Source: Seohaeicola saemankumensis (GTDB lineage Bacteria > Pseudomonadota > Alphaproteobacteria > Rhodobacterales > Rhodobacteraceae). From it: a DNA stretch of 36,269 nucleotides. The number at the start of each line of letters is the position of its first letter. The stretch's first letter is position 1. Position numbers and translations under genes: made by a program. Of the stretch, positions 1-9,004 are shown piece by piece. The notes below the pieces were generated by a model. The model made no database searches. It was not told the DNA's origin and saw only the letters and a list, made by a program, of their open reading frames with translations. The stretch is taken from positions 1 through 36,269 of the forward strand of contig NZ_JAIUZI010000024.1 of the NCBI RefSeq assembly GCF_020171285.1. The letters run 5' to 3'.

Positions 1-37
<37 letters not shown>

Positions 38-45
38 CGGTCGCG

Positions 46-327
46 TTACCCCAGCAGCAGGATCTCGGTGTCGCCGGCGCTGCGGCGCAGGGCGTGCAGC
101 CCGGCCAACGCCGGGTCGTCGATCCAGGCGCGGGCCGACCCGGCGTCGGGAAACGACAGCACGGCGGCTACGGTCGGGATCGCGGGCGCCCCGTCCAGCG
201 CGCTGGGCGCCGGCGTCGCCTGCTCGACCTTGCCGCCATGTTTGGCAAGCGCGGCACCGGCCTGGTCGCGGTAACTGGCCAGCGCTTCGGGGTTGGTGAC
301 GGTGGCTTTGAATACGGCATAGATCAT
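46..327 (-). CDS. DUF1330 family protein
   Basis: This 93-residue protein opens with MIYAVFKATVTNPEALASYR and keeps the DUF1330 pattern: a beta strand, a 'YRDQAGAALAKHGGK' helix, a 'VLSFPDAGSARAWIDDP' stretch and a short C-terminal strand. It is a small dimeric alpha/beta-barrel ferredoxin-like fold. The family has no agreed reaction. The start at 327 is supported by an AGGAGA ribosome site just upstream. The gene is divergent from the LysR regulator at 433 across about 105 bases, the usual arrangement for a LysR regulator and its target, so control by that regulator is a reasonable inference. It is complete and ends ten bases from the poly-C run. Confidence 0.85.
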   Translation of the reverse strand: MIYAVFKATVTNPEALASYRDQAGAALAKHGGKVEQATPAPSALDGAPAIPTVAAVLSFPDAGSARAWIDDPALAGLHALRRSAGDTEILLLG

Positions 328-413
328 CTTGGCTCTCCTGACGTGCGATCATTGCGATGCAAAACAGGTAACGCCCCCGGGTCGCGATAAAAACGCGTGC
401 CTTTGCATTCACA

Positions 414-431
414 CCATGCGAAAACGCATGG
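414..431 (+). promoter_or_regulatory. Perfect hairpin directly in front of the LysR start codon
   Basis: CCATGCG, loop AAAA, CGCATGG forms a perfect 7-bp stem that ends one base before the ATG at 433. No Shine-Dalgarno sequence is visible, and the hairpin occupies the place where one should be. It could be a translational control element, an operator, or a sign that the message starts near the ATG. Confidence 0.5.
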
Positions 432-432
432 C

Positions 433-1353
433 ATGGACGTAGACTGGGACGATCTGAAAACCGTGCTGGCGCTGGTCCGGGCCGGGTCGCTGGCCGCGGC
501 CGGCGCCGCGCTCGGGGTGAATTACACCACCGTCGCCCGGCGCGTGCAGCGGGCCGAGGCCGCGGTCGGCGTGCCGCTGTTCGAACGGCTCGCGGGCGGC
601 TATCAAGCGACCGAAACGGGCCTGCTGGTGGCCGAACACGCGAGCGAGATGGAGGCGCGGGAAAACGCCCTGTTGCGCCGCCTTCAGGGGCGCGACCAGA
701 CCCTGTCCGGGCCGCTGGTCATCACCGCGCCGCAGCTGCTCATCGGGCCGATGATCGCCCCGGTGCTGGACCGTTTCAGCACCCTGCACCCCGATGTCAG
801 CGTCAAGATCCGCGCCACCAACGATCTGCTGAACCTGAACCGGCGCGAGGCCGATCTGGCGATCCGGATCAGCCGCAACCCCGGCGACACGCTGATGGGT
901 CTGCGGCTGTGCGCCCAGCATGGCGCCAGTTTCGCCAGCCCCGAACTGGCGGCCCGCATCGCGGCGGACCCGCAGGGCCGGATCGACTGGATCGTTTATG
1001 AATTCAGCCCGCAGGTGCCCAAAAAGGCGCTCGAACTCTACCCCAACTCGCGCGTGCGCATGGTGTTCGACGACATGGTCGCCATGCTGGGCGCCGCCCG
1101 CGCCGGGCTGGGGGTGGTGCGCATGCCCCTGTTCCTTGGCCGCACCACGCCGGGTCTCGTGCAAGTGCCGATGCTGCCACCGCAGCCCTATATCGACATC
1201 TGGGTGGTGGCCCACCCGGATGTCTGGCGGTCGGCCAAGGTCACCGCGTTCCGCGATCTGCTGGTGCCGCAGTTCCGCAAGATGCGGCACCTGTTCGTTT
1301 CCGGGACCGGGTCAGAAGAGACCGAGCAGGTGCACCGCGAGACCAACGCTTGA
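433..1353 (+). CDS. LysR-family transcriptional regulator
   Basis: The 306-residue product has an N-terminal winged helix-turn-helix (residues about 4-62, with 'AAAGAALGVNYTTVARRVQR' as the recognition region). A periplasmic-binding-protein-like effector domain follows from about residue 90 ('GPLVITAPQLLIGPMIAPVL' onward). Length and order are normal for the family. I chose ATG 433 because the protein then begins MDVDWDDLKT, immediately before the helix-turn-helix. An in-frame GTG at 397 would add twelve residues without a ribosome site. It is divergent from the DUF1330 gene and its tail overlaps the convergent MAPEG gene by 42 bases. The effector is unknown. Confidence 0.92.
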   Translation: MDVDWDDLKTVLALVRAGSLAAAGAALGVNYTTVARRVQRAEAAVGVPLFERLAGGYQATETGLLVAEHASEMEARENALLRRLQGRDQTLSGPLVITAPQLLIGPMIAPVLDRFSTLHPDVSVKIRATNDLLNLNRREADLAIRISRNPGDTLMGLRLCAQHGASFASPELAARIAADPQGRIDWIVYEFSPQVPKKALELYPNSRVRMVFDDMVAMLGAARAGLGVVRMPLFLGRTTPGLVQVPMLPPQPYIDIWVVAHPDVWRSAKVTAFRDLLVPQFRKMRHLFVSGTGSEETEQVHRETNA

Positions 1354-1710
1354 CAGGCTGGCCAGGGCAAAGGCCAGCGTGCGCAGCACCGGAATGCCAA
1401 AGCAGTAGATTATGTAATGCGCCACGATGCCGATGAAGAAGGTCATCGCCAGCACGCCGGGATAGCTGTCGTCCGGCATCCGGACCGAGGCCAGCACCGC
1501 CAGCGGTCCGAACACGACAAAGGCCTGCACCGCGACCGTATGCGCCCGCATCGCGCGCTGCGCCCAGGCGCTTTGCGGAATGGCATTGGGGTCATAATTG
1601 GCCAGCGCGCCCATCAACCCGCGCACCGCGATCCGGTCGAGGATATAGGGCAGCCAGCACAGGGCGATCCACAGCCCCGACAGCGTTGTGTAAAACTCCA
1701 GATTTGACAT
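1312..1710 (-). CDS. MAPEG-like small integral membrane protein
   Basis: The product has 132 residues with about four predicted transmembrane helices and the pattern of MAPEG proteins (eicosanoid/glutathione-metabolism membrane proteins): a first helix 'TTLSGLWIALCWLPYILDR', an 'AQRAMRAHTVAVQAFVVFGP' stretch carrying the family's charged/His motif, then two C-terminal helices. The start at 1710 follows a strong GGGAGGAA site; an in-frame start at 1773 would add an unlikely basic N-terminus. The 3' end overlaps the LysR gene tail to tail by 42 bases, so the two transcripts are antisense there. It lies 88 bases downstream of the response regulator on the same strand with no visible terminator, so read-through is possible. 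Confidence 0.85.
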   Translation of the reverse strand: MSNLEFYTTLSGLWIALCWLPYILDRIAVRGLMGALANYDPNAIPQSAWAQRAMRAHTVAVQAFVVFGPLAVLASVRMPDDSYPGVLAMTFFIGIVAHYIIYCFGIPVLRTLAFALASLSSVGLAVHLLGLF

Positions 1711-1797
1711 GATCCGCGTTCCTCCCTTGGGGTTTCCCGCCGGGAGCATACCATATTTAGTGGTGCATTTCACGCAAGGACGCAGGCCGGGCGCCGT

Positions 1798-2499
1798 TCA
1801 GGTCCAGCCGACATCGCCCAGAAAGATATAGCCCGCACCGTATATCGTCTTGATCAGCCGCGGGTTCTTGGGGTCTTCGCGCAGCTTGGTGCGCAGCCGC
1901 GAAATCCGGACATCCATCGCCCGGTCAAAGCTTTCACCCGCACCGCCGCCCAGTGATTCCTGCATGGTCGCCCGGCTGATCAGCCGCTTGGGGTTCTCCA
2001 GGAACAGCCGCAGAACCTCTCCCTCGGCATGGGAGAACGGGGTTTCGCCGCCATCGTCGTCTTCCAGCAGGTACCGGTCGAAATGCGCGGTCCAGCCGTT
2101 GAACCGCGCCGTGCGGCCCGACTGCAACGGCGCGCGGGCCCCGCGCAGGCGGGCGCGGATGCGCGCCACGACCTCGGCCGGGTCAAAGGGTTTGGTGATA
2201 TAGTCGTCCGCGCCCAGTTCCAGACCGGTCACCCGGTCCTGCACCTGCGCCCGGCCCGAGATGATGATCACCGCCGCCCCCTGTTCCAGCGCCAGCCGGT
2301 GCACCAAGGCCAGCCCGTCAGTATCGGGCAGCGACAGGTCGACCAGGCAGACATCCGGCGTCACCCGCTTCAGCGAGGCCTCGAATTCGCGGGCGCGCGA
2401 AAAGCTCTGCGTGCGATAGCCCGCCTCCTCCAGCGCGTCGGTCAGGATGCGGCGGATCTCCGGCTCGTCGTCCAGGATGGTTACCAAAGGGGTCGTCAC
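1798..2499 (-). CDS. OmpR-family DNA-binding response regulator
   Basis: The 233-residue product has a receiver domain (residues about 5-118: acidic pair DDEPE at 10-14, phospho-acceptor Asp54 in 'CLVDLSLPDTDG', conserved Lys in 'DDYITKPFDP'). An OmpR/PhoB winged-helix domain follows (about 135-230, with 'DVRISRLRTKLREDPKNP' and 'IKTIYGAGYIFLG'). Translation starts at GTG 2499 inside the kinase stop codon (GTGA, 4-base overlap), so it is coupled to the kinase gene at 2496. The kinase is itself a hybrid with its own receiver, so the pair could work by direct transfer or by a branched relay. The target is probably the divergent ligase/transporter operon, by position only. Confidence 0.95.
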   Translation of the reverse strand: MTTPLVTILDDEPEIRRILTDALEEAGYRTQSFSRAREFEASLKRVTPDVCLVDLSLPDTDGLALVHRLALEQGAAVIIISGRAQVQDRVTGLELGADDYITKPFDPAEVVARIRARLRGARAPLQSGRTARFNGWTAHFDRYLLEDDDGGETPFSHAEGEVLRLFLENPKRLISRATMQESLGGGAGESFDRAMDVRISRLRTKLREDPKNPRLIKTIYGAGYIFLGDVGWT

Positions 2500-4397
2500 G
2501 CGGCATCCTCCACCCGTATCAGCGCGCCCAGTTGCGCCCGGTCAAAGGGTTTCCTCAACACCGGCGCCCGGGTCAAGGCGGCCTGATGCAGCGGATCGCT
2601 CGGCGGCAGCGACGTCATCAGGATACAGGGCAGCTGGCTGCCCTCGATCCTGTCCAGCAGGTCCAGCCCGGTACCGCCGCCCTGCAGGTTGATGTCCGAC
2701 AGCACCAGCTGAATGTCCTGCACATCGGCCAGCAGCGCGCTGGCCTCATCGACGGATGTCGCCTCGATCACCGAATGGCCCAGCCCGACCAGCATCTCGC
2801 GAAAGGTCATCCGCAGATCGGCATTGTCCTCCACCAGCAGCGCCAGCCCGCCGGCCGCCTCCGGCGCCACCCGATAGGGCAGGCGCAGGGTCACGCTGGC
2901 GCCGCTCATGGTGTTGGTCAGCCGCAGGTCGCCGCCGGTCAGCTTGACCATGTCATAGACCATCGGCAGACCCAGCCCCGATCCCTCGCCGCCCTTGGTG
3001 GTGAAAAACGGGTTCAGCGCCTTGTCCAGCGCCTCGGGCGAAAACCCGGGGCCGGTGTCGCTGACGCTGATTTCGACCCAGATGCGCCCGACGCAATGTG
3101 CGCTGACCGTGATCTGCCCGGTCGCGCCACAGGCATCGCGGGCGTTCAGGATAAGGTTCAGCAGCGCGTCCTGCAGCATGCCGGGATCCAGCATCAGCCG
3201 CTCGTCGGGGGTGTGATCCAGCACGCTCAGGCCCACCGACTGCGGCAGGCTGGGCGAGGCCAGCAGCTTGAGATCGGCCAGCAGCCCGTGCAGGTCCGTC
3301 GCCTCGGGGCGCGGCGTGCGGTTGCCGGTCATATCCGCGATCCGGTTCAGCAGCCGGCCGCCCCGCTGCGCGGCGGCCTGGGTGGCGCCGACAAGCTCGG
3401 CCGCCTCCTCCGACAGACCCATTTTGCGCAGCTTCGACTGCATGCCCAGGATGATGGTCAGCAGATTCGAGAAATCATGCGCCAGCCCGCTGGTCATCTG
3501 CGCCGCCATCGCCCGCCGCCGCGACTGCTGCAGCGCCACGCGGGTCTGGGTTTCCTCGGTGATATCCATCGACAGGATATAGACCCCGCCGGCGCCATCG
3601 GGGGTAAAGGCCACCCGGATGCGCCGCGAATCATGGTCCTCGGTGAACTCGAACACCGCGTTTTCGCCCTGGTAGGCGCGGGTCAGATGCGGTTCGATCC
3701 GTGTATAGGCGGACTGCCCCAGCGCCTCCGAGATATGCAGCCCGAGGATCTCCGACGGACGACCGGGGATCACCGCGCTCAGCCGCCGGTTGGAATAGGT
3801 GTAATGGCCGCTGGCATCGACGTGGGCGATATGGGCCGGCATCATTTCCGTGGTCAGCCGCGTGCGCGCCTCGATCTCGGTCAACTGGCGCTTGGCCTCC
3901 TCCAGCGCGCTGTTGGTGGCGGCCAGCTGGCGGTTGGTGGCGGCCAGCTCCTCGGCGTGCGACAACAACTGCCCGGACAACTCCTGCGACCGGGTGCGCA
4001 ACAGCTCCTCGGACCGCTTGGTCGCGGTGATATCGGTATAGACCGCGACCCAGCCGCCCTGCGGCAGCGGCGCCCCCTCGACCGACACGACACCCCCCTT
4101 GGCGCGCACCCGCTCCAGGTAATGCGGCTCGAACGCCAGCGCCTGATCGACCCGCGTCTGCACGAATGCGTCAATGTCCCCGATCGGCCCGTATTCACCG
4201 TCCTCGGCGATGTAGCGGATGGTCTCGGCAAAGCCGGCGCCAGGCTGCACCAGGTGATCGGGCAGATCGAACATCTCCTGAAACCGCCGGTTCGACACCA
4301 CCAGCCGCAGGTCGCCGTCATAGATCGACAGCGCCTGGGCAATCAGGTTCAGCCCGGCGGTGGTAAAGGCCTTGATCTGCGGGTCGGTGTATTTCAA
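2496..4397 (-). CDS. Hybrid sensor histidine kinase (PAS-PAS-HisKA-HATPase-REC)
   Basis: The 633-residue product has no transmembrane segment and is probably cytoplasmic. Visible domains are a PAS_7-like region at about 10-125, a coiled coil at about 128-182 ('EELAATNRQLAATNSALEEA'), a second PAS at about 185-285, and a dimerisation helix with His in 'SGLAHDFSNLLTIILG' near 305. The ATPase domain has an N box 'NLILNARDAC', G1 'DTGPGFS' and G2 'GSGLGLPMVYDM'. A C-terminal receiver at about 525-630 has Asp in 'LVLSDINLQG' and Lys in 'VLRKPFD'. The start is TTG 4397, eight bases after an AGGAG site; no in-frame ATG fits. It overlaps the response regulator by 4 bases. The ligand is unknown; a cytoplasmic PAS sensor suits an intracellular aromatic or acyl compound. 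Confidence 0.93.
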   Translation of the reverse strand: MKYTDPQIKAFTTAGLNLIAQALSIYDGDLRLVVSNRRFQEMFDLPDHLVQPGAGFAETIRYIAEDGEYGPIGDIDAFVQTRVDQALAFEPHYLERVRAKGGVVSVEGAPLPQGGWVAVYTDITATKRSEELLRTRSQELSGQLLSHAEELAATNRQLAATNSALEEAKRQLTEIEARTRLTTEMMPAHIAHVDASGHYTYSNRRLSAVIPGRPSEILGLHISEALGQSAYTRIEPHLTRAYQGENAVFEFTEDHDSRRIRVAFTPDGAGGVYILSMDITEETQTRVALQQSRRRAMAAQMTSGLAHDFSNLLTIILGMQSKLRKMGLSEEAAELVGATQAAAQRGGRLLNRIADMTGNRTPRPEATDLHGLLADLKLLASPSLPQSVGLSVLDHTPDERLMLDPGMLQDALLNLILNARDACGATGQITVSAHCVGRIWVEISVSDTGPGFSPEALDKALNPFFTTKGGEGSGLGLPMVYDMVKLTGGDLRLTNTMSGASVTLRLPYRVAPEAAGGLALLVEDNADLRMTFREMLVGLGHSVIEATSVDEASALLADVQDIQLVLSDINLQGGGTGLDLLDRIEGSQLPCILMTSLPPSDPLHQAALTRAPVLRKPFDRAQLGALIRVEDAA

Positions 4398-4498
4398 TGG
4401 GCGCTCCTCTCCCCATGGCTAGCACCACAAGGAACCAGAGCAAAGGGCCACGATGGCCCGCCCCCGCCCCACCCACAGCCGAGCCGCCCCCCTCCCGT

Positions 4499-4566
4499 GC
4501 CCCCTTTCATCTCTTCAAAAAATACTCCGGGGGAGCCGCCAGAGGCGGCGGGGGCAGCGCCCCCAG
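4499..4566 (+). repeat. Dispersed GC-rich intergenic repeat, copy 1
   Basis: A core reading CCTTTCATCTCTTC, then AAAAAATACTCCGGGGG, a GCCGCCAGAGGCGGC stem and GGGGGCAGCGCCCCC. The same modules occur inverted at 14605-14667. The pattern resembles repeats I associate with Rhodobacteraceae intergenic DNA. This copy is unusual in sitting between divergent 5' ends rather than behind a gene. Confidence 0.7.
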
Positions 4567-4656
4567 CAGCGCCCCCGACAACGCCCCCGAAAAAGCCCCC
4601 GGCGCTGACCGTCCGCGCGCCCGGTCCAAGGTCGGGTATGGTGGGGGCCAGCCTTG

Positions 4657-4669
4657 TTACAATTCGTAA
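4657..4669 (+). promoter_or_regulatory. Candidate operator TTAC-N5-GTAA
   Basis: TTACAATTCGTAA is an imperfect 13-bp palindrome, 26 bases upstream of the candidate -35 box for the ligase operon. Activator sites often lie at this distance. OmpR-type regulators more often use direct repeats, so the binding protein is uncertain. Confidence 0.35.
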
Positions 4670-4694
4670 GGATTGGGAAAACATCAGGAAAAAG

Positions 4695-4723
4695 TTGACT
4701 GCAAAGCATTGTCACGCTCCTAT
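4695..4723 (+). promoter_or_regulatory. Candidate sigma-70 promoter of the ligase/LIV operon
   Basis: TTGACT (4695-4700), a 17-base spacer and TCCTAT (4718-4723) match the housekeeping spacing, with a strong -35 and a weak -10. It would give a leader of about 60 bases before the TTG at 4790. A weak -10 would fit activator dependence. Confidence 0.4.
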
Positions 4724-4789
4724 TCGGGGCAGAATCGCATCAGCGGTCGTTTCCGGCGCTCAAATGGCCGGATTGGGAGGAGAATAGAT

Positions 4790-6760
<1,971 letters not shown>

Positions 6761-6853
6761 GGACCCTGACCCTGGACGGCCGCGCGCCGCTCGACCTGCG
6801 GTCATCGCCCCGCCCGCCGTCCCGCAACCGGCGCCAGACAAGAAGGACATCGC

Positions 6854-7672
6854 ATGCTTGACAGCACAGAAGGCTATACCACCGCCGACGGCCGCAAAAT
6901 TGGCGGCGTGGTGATGGAGATGAAGAACATCACCCTGCGCTTTGGCGGCGTGGTGGCGATCAAGGACATTTCCTTTGACATCCTCGAAGGCGAAATCCGC
7001 GCCATCATCGGCCCCAACGGCGCCGGCAAATCGTCGATGCTGAACGTGATCTCGGGGTTCTACGTCCCGCAGGAGGGCGAAGTCTGGTTCCGCGGTGCGC
7101 CGCGACCGCAGATGAAGCCCTTTGAGGTGGCCCGCCAGGGCATCGCGCGGACGTTCCAGAACATCGCGTTGTTCGAGGGCATGAGCGTGCTCGACAACGT
7201 CATGACCGGCCGGCTGACCCACATGAAGAGCGGCCTGCTGGCGCAGTCGGTCTGGCGCGGCAAGGCAGAGGCCGAGGAAACCGCCAACCGCGAAGTCGCC
7301 GAGCGGATCATCGACTTTCTCGAGATCCAGGCGATCCGCAAGACCCCGGTCGCGCGGCTGCCTTACGGTCTGAAAAAGCGGGTCGAACTGGCGCGTGCGC
7401 TGGCGGCCGAACCCAAGCTCCTGCTGCTGGACGAGCCGATGGCCGGCATGAACGTCGAGGAGAAAGAGGACATGTCCCGCTTCATTCTCGACGTGAACGA
7501 CGAATTCGGCACCACCATCGCGCTGATCGAGCATGACATGGGCGTGGTGATGGATCTCTCCGATCGCGTGGTGGTGATGGACTACGGCAAGAAGATCGGC
7601 GACGGCACCCCGGACGAGGTGCGCAACAACCAGGACGTGATCGACGCATACCTGGGGGTCAGCCATGACTGA
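6854..7672 (+). CDS. livG: LIV-type ABC transporter ATP-binding protein LivG
   Basis: The 272-residue product is one of the two ATPases of a branched-chain-type (HAAT) importer. The Walker A 'GPNGAGKSS' is near residue 53, the LivG-typical signature 'LPYGLKKRVELARALA' replaces LSGGQ near 169, and Walker B 'LLLLDEPMAGMN' is near 189, followed by switch His in 'ALIEHDMGVVM'. It carries a roughly 20-residue N-terminal extension before the usual start of the fold (MLDSTEGYTTADGRKIGGVV). Its first four residues and upstream bases resemble those of livF. The start is preceded by AGAAGGACATCGC. It sits between the ligase and livH. Confidence 0.94.
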   Translation: MLDSTEGYTTADGRKIGGVVMEMKNITLRFGGVVAIKDISFDILEGEIRAIIGPNGAGKSSMLNVISGFYVPQEGEVWFRGAPRPQMKPFEVARQGIARTFQNIALFEGMSVLDNVMTGRLTHMKSGLLAQSVWRGKAEAEETANREVAERIIDFLEIQAIRKTPVARLPYGLKKRVELARALAAEPKLLLLDEPMAGMNVEEKEDMSRFILDVNDEFGTTIALIEHDMGVVMDLSDRVVVMDYGKKIGDGTPDEVRNNQDVIDAYLGVSHD

Positions 7673-7684
7673 CGCTGGATGGGG

Positions 7685-7732
7685 GCCAAGAAAATTCGAA
7701 TTTTCTTGGCAAAATTCTTCGAAGAATTTTGC
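7685..7732. repeat. Double AT-rich palindrome, copy 1 (between livG and livH)
   Basis: A 26-bp perfect palindrome (7685-7710, centre AATTCGAATT) shares its last two bases with a 24-bp perfect palindrome (7709-7732, centre TTCTTCGAAGAA). The second ends exactly where the AGGAGG site of livH begins (7733-7738). A related pair occurs at 19733-19778. In RNA these would be two consecutive hairpins, apt to pause or partly terminate transcription, protect livG mRNA ends, or affect livH initiation. Confidence 0.85.
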
Positions 7733-7743
7733 AGGAGGGCGCA

Positions 7744-8730
7744 ATGCCTGAACAATTGATCTTTGCGATGGAGGTCACGCTGAACGGTCTCATGGCCGGC
7801 GTGCTCTATGCGCTTGTCGCCCTTGGTTTTGTCCTGATCTACAAGGCTTCGGGCATCTTCAACTATGCACAGGGCGTCATGGCTCTGTTTGCCGCGATGA
7901 CTCTGGTCGGGATCATGGATGGCCAGGTGCCCTTCAGCCATCTGATCAACGCCATATTCGGGGCCCATATCACGCATTTCGGCTGGCACGTTCCGGCGCT
8001 GGTGGCGATCGTGCTGACAATGGCGGTGATGGTCTTTCTCGCCTGGGCGGTGCAGCGCTTTGTGATGCGCCACCTCGTCAACCAGGAGCCGATCATCCTG
8101 TTCATGGCGACCATCGGGCTGGCCTATTTCCTCGAAGGCTTCTCTGACCTGATGTGGGGTTCCGAGATCAAGACGCTGGATGTCGGCCTGCCGCAGGGTC
8201 TGAACGTCTGGATCGACGAAAAGACCTACAACATCTTCGGCTACGGCTTCTTCATCGACAATCTCGACATCGTCGCCACCGTCATCGCCGCGCTCCTGGT
8301 GATCGCGCTGGTGGCCTTCAGCCAGTACACCAAGGAAGGCCGCGCCATGCGTGCGGTGGCCGATGACCACCAGGCGGCGCTCAGCGTGGGCATCTCGCTG
8401 AACTTCATCTGGGTCATGGTCTGGTCGGTGGCGGGCTTTGTCGCGCTGGTTGCCGGCATCATGTGGGGCGCCAAGTCGGGCGTGCAGTTCTCGCTGTCGC
8501 TGATCGCCCTGAAGGCGCTGCCGGTGCTGATGCTGGGCGGTTTCACCTCGATCCCCGGCGCCATTGTCGGCGGGCTGATCATCGGCGTGGGCGAGAAACT
8601 CTTCGACTTCCTCATCGGCCCGCTGGTTGGCGGCGCCACCGAGAACTGGTTCGCCTATGTGCTGGCGCTGATCTTCCTCGTGTTCCGGCCGCAGGGCCTG
8701 TTCGGCGAAAAGATCATCGAGAGGGTGTGA
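7744..8730 (+). CDS. livH: LIV-type ABC transporter permease LivH
   Basis: The 328-residue inner-membrane permease has about eight hydrophobic segments and the LivH pattern: N-terminal 'GLMAGVLYALVALGFVLIYK', the 'ASGIFNYAQGVMALF' motif, and 'EGRAMRAVADDHQAALSVGI', which contacts the ATPase. The C-terminal end 'ALIFLVFRPQGLFGEKIIER' is typical. ATG 7744 is chosen because AGGAGG lies five bases upstream; an in-frame TTG at 7729 falls inside the palindrome. It is followed after one base by the small membrane protein gene, so translation is probably coupled. Confidence 0.94.
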   Translation: MPEQLIFAMEVTLNGLMAGVLYALVALGFVLIYKASGIFNYAQGVMALFAAMTLVGIMDGQVPFSHLINAIFGAHITHFGWHVPALVAIVLTMAVMVFLAWAVQRFVMRHLVNQEPIILFMATIGLAYFLEGFSDLMWGSEIKTLDVGLPQGLNVWIDEKTYNIFGYGFFIDNLDIVATVIAALLVIALVAFSQYTKEGRAMRAVADDHQAALSVGISLNFIWVMVWSVAGFVALVAGIMWGAKSGVQFSLSLIALKALPVLMLGGFTSIPGAIVGGLIIGVGEKLFDFLIGPLVGGATENWFAYVLALIFLVFRPQGLFGEKIIERV

Positions 8731-8731
8731 C

Positions 8732-9001
8732 GTGACCAAGCTGATTGCCATCGTCAACGTGATCGCCTGGTCGGGCTTCTGGGCCTTCGGTTACCTCGCC
8801 TTCACGGCGGAACCGTCGGACACCCGCCAGATGATCACCGCCGCGCTGCTGGCCGCCATGGGCGCGGCGCTGGGGCTGGCCGCCTGGTTCTGGCTGGTGC
8901 GCCACAGCGAAGACACCGGCTTTGCCAAGAAATCAAATCAACTGGACGCGGCACGCCGCAACCATGCCCACGCTCAAGCGCAGTCCGAAGGGGGCTTTTG
9001 A
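8732..9001 (+). CDS. Small two-helix membrane protein inside the LIV operon
   Basis: The 89-residue product starts at GTG 8732, one base after the livH stop, and ends three bases before the livM ATG, so it is almost certainly translated with both. It has a hydrophobic helix at about 4-25 ('LIAIVNVIAWSGFWAFGYLA'), an acidic turn 'EPSDTRQM', a second helix at about 35-58 and a charged C-terminal tail rich in Lys, Arg, His and Gln. LIV importers normally lack such a subunit. I do not recognise a named family. It may be an accessory subunit or assembly factor of the permease pair. Confidence 0.8.
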   Translation: MTKLIAIVNVIAWSGFWAFGYLAFTAEPSDTRQMITAALLAAMGAALGLAAWFWLVRHSEDTGFAKKSNQLDAARRNHAHAQAQSEGGF

Positions 9002-9004
9002 CAC

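Larger units (their letters stand above)
4398..4789. promoter_or_regulatory. Divergent control region between kinase and acyl-CoA ligase
   Basis: These 392 bases separate two divergent TTG-started genes. The half near the kinase holds a GC-rich dispersed repeat (4499-4566) followed by runs of CCCCC-type triplets. The half near the ligase holds a TTAC-N5-GTAA palindrome and a promoter-like sequence. I see no open reading frame with coding character. Confidence 0.6.

Noticed and set aside
2532..4787. A 751-codon open frame on the plus strand opposite the kinase gene
   Set aside because: It is very rich in Gln, Arg, Gly, His and Pro, as antisense frames of GC-rich genes are. The kinase on the other strand has full domain motifs, so this is a shadow.
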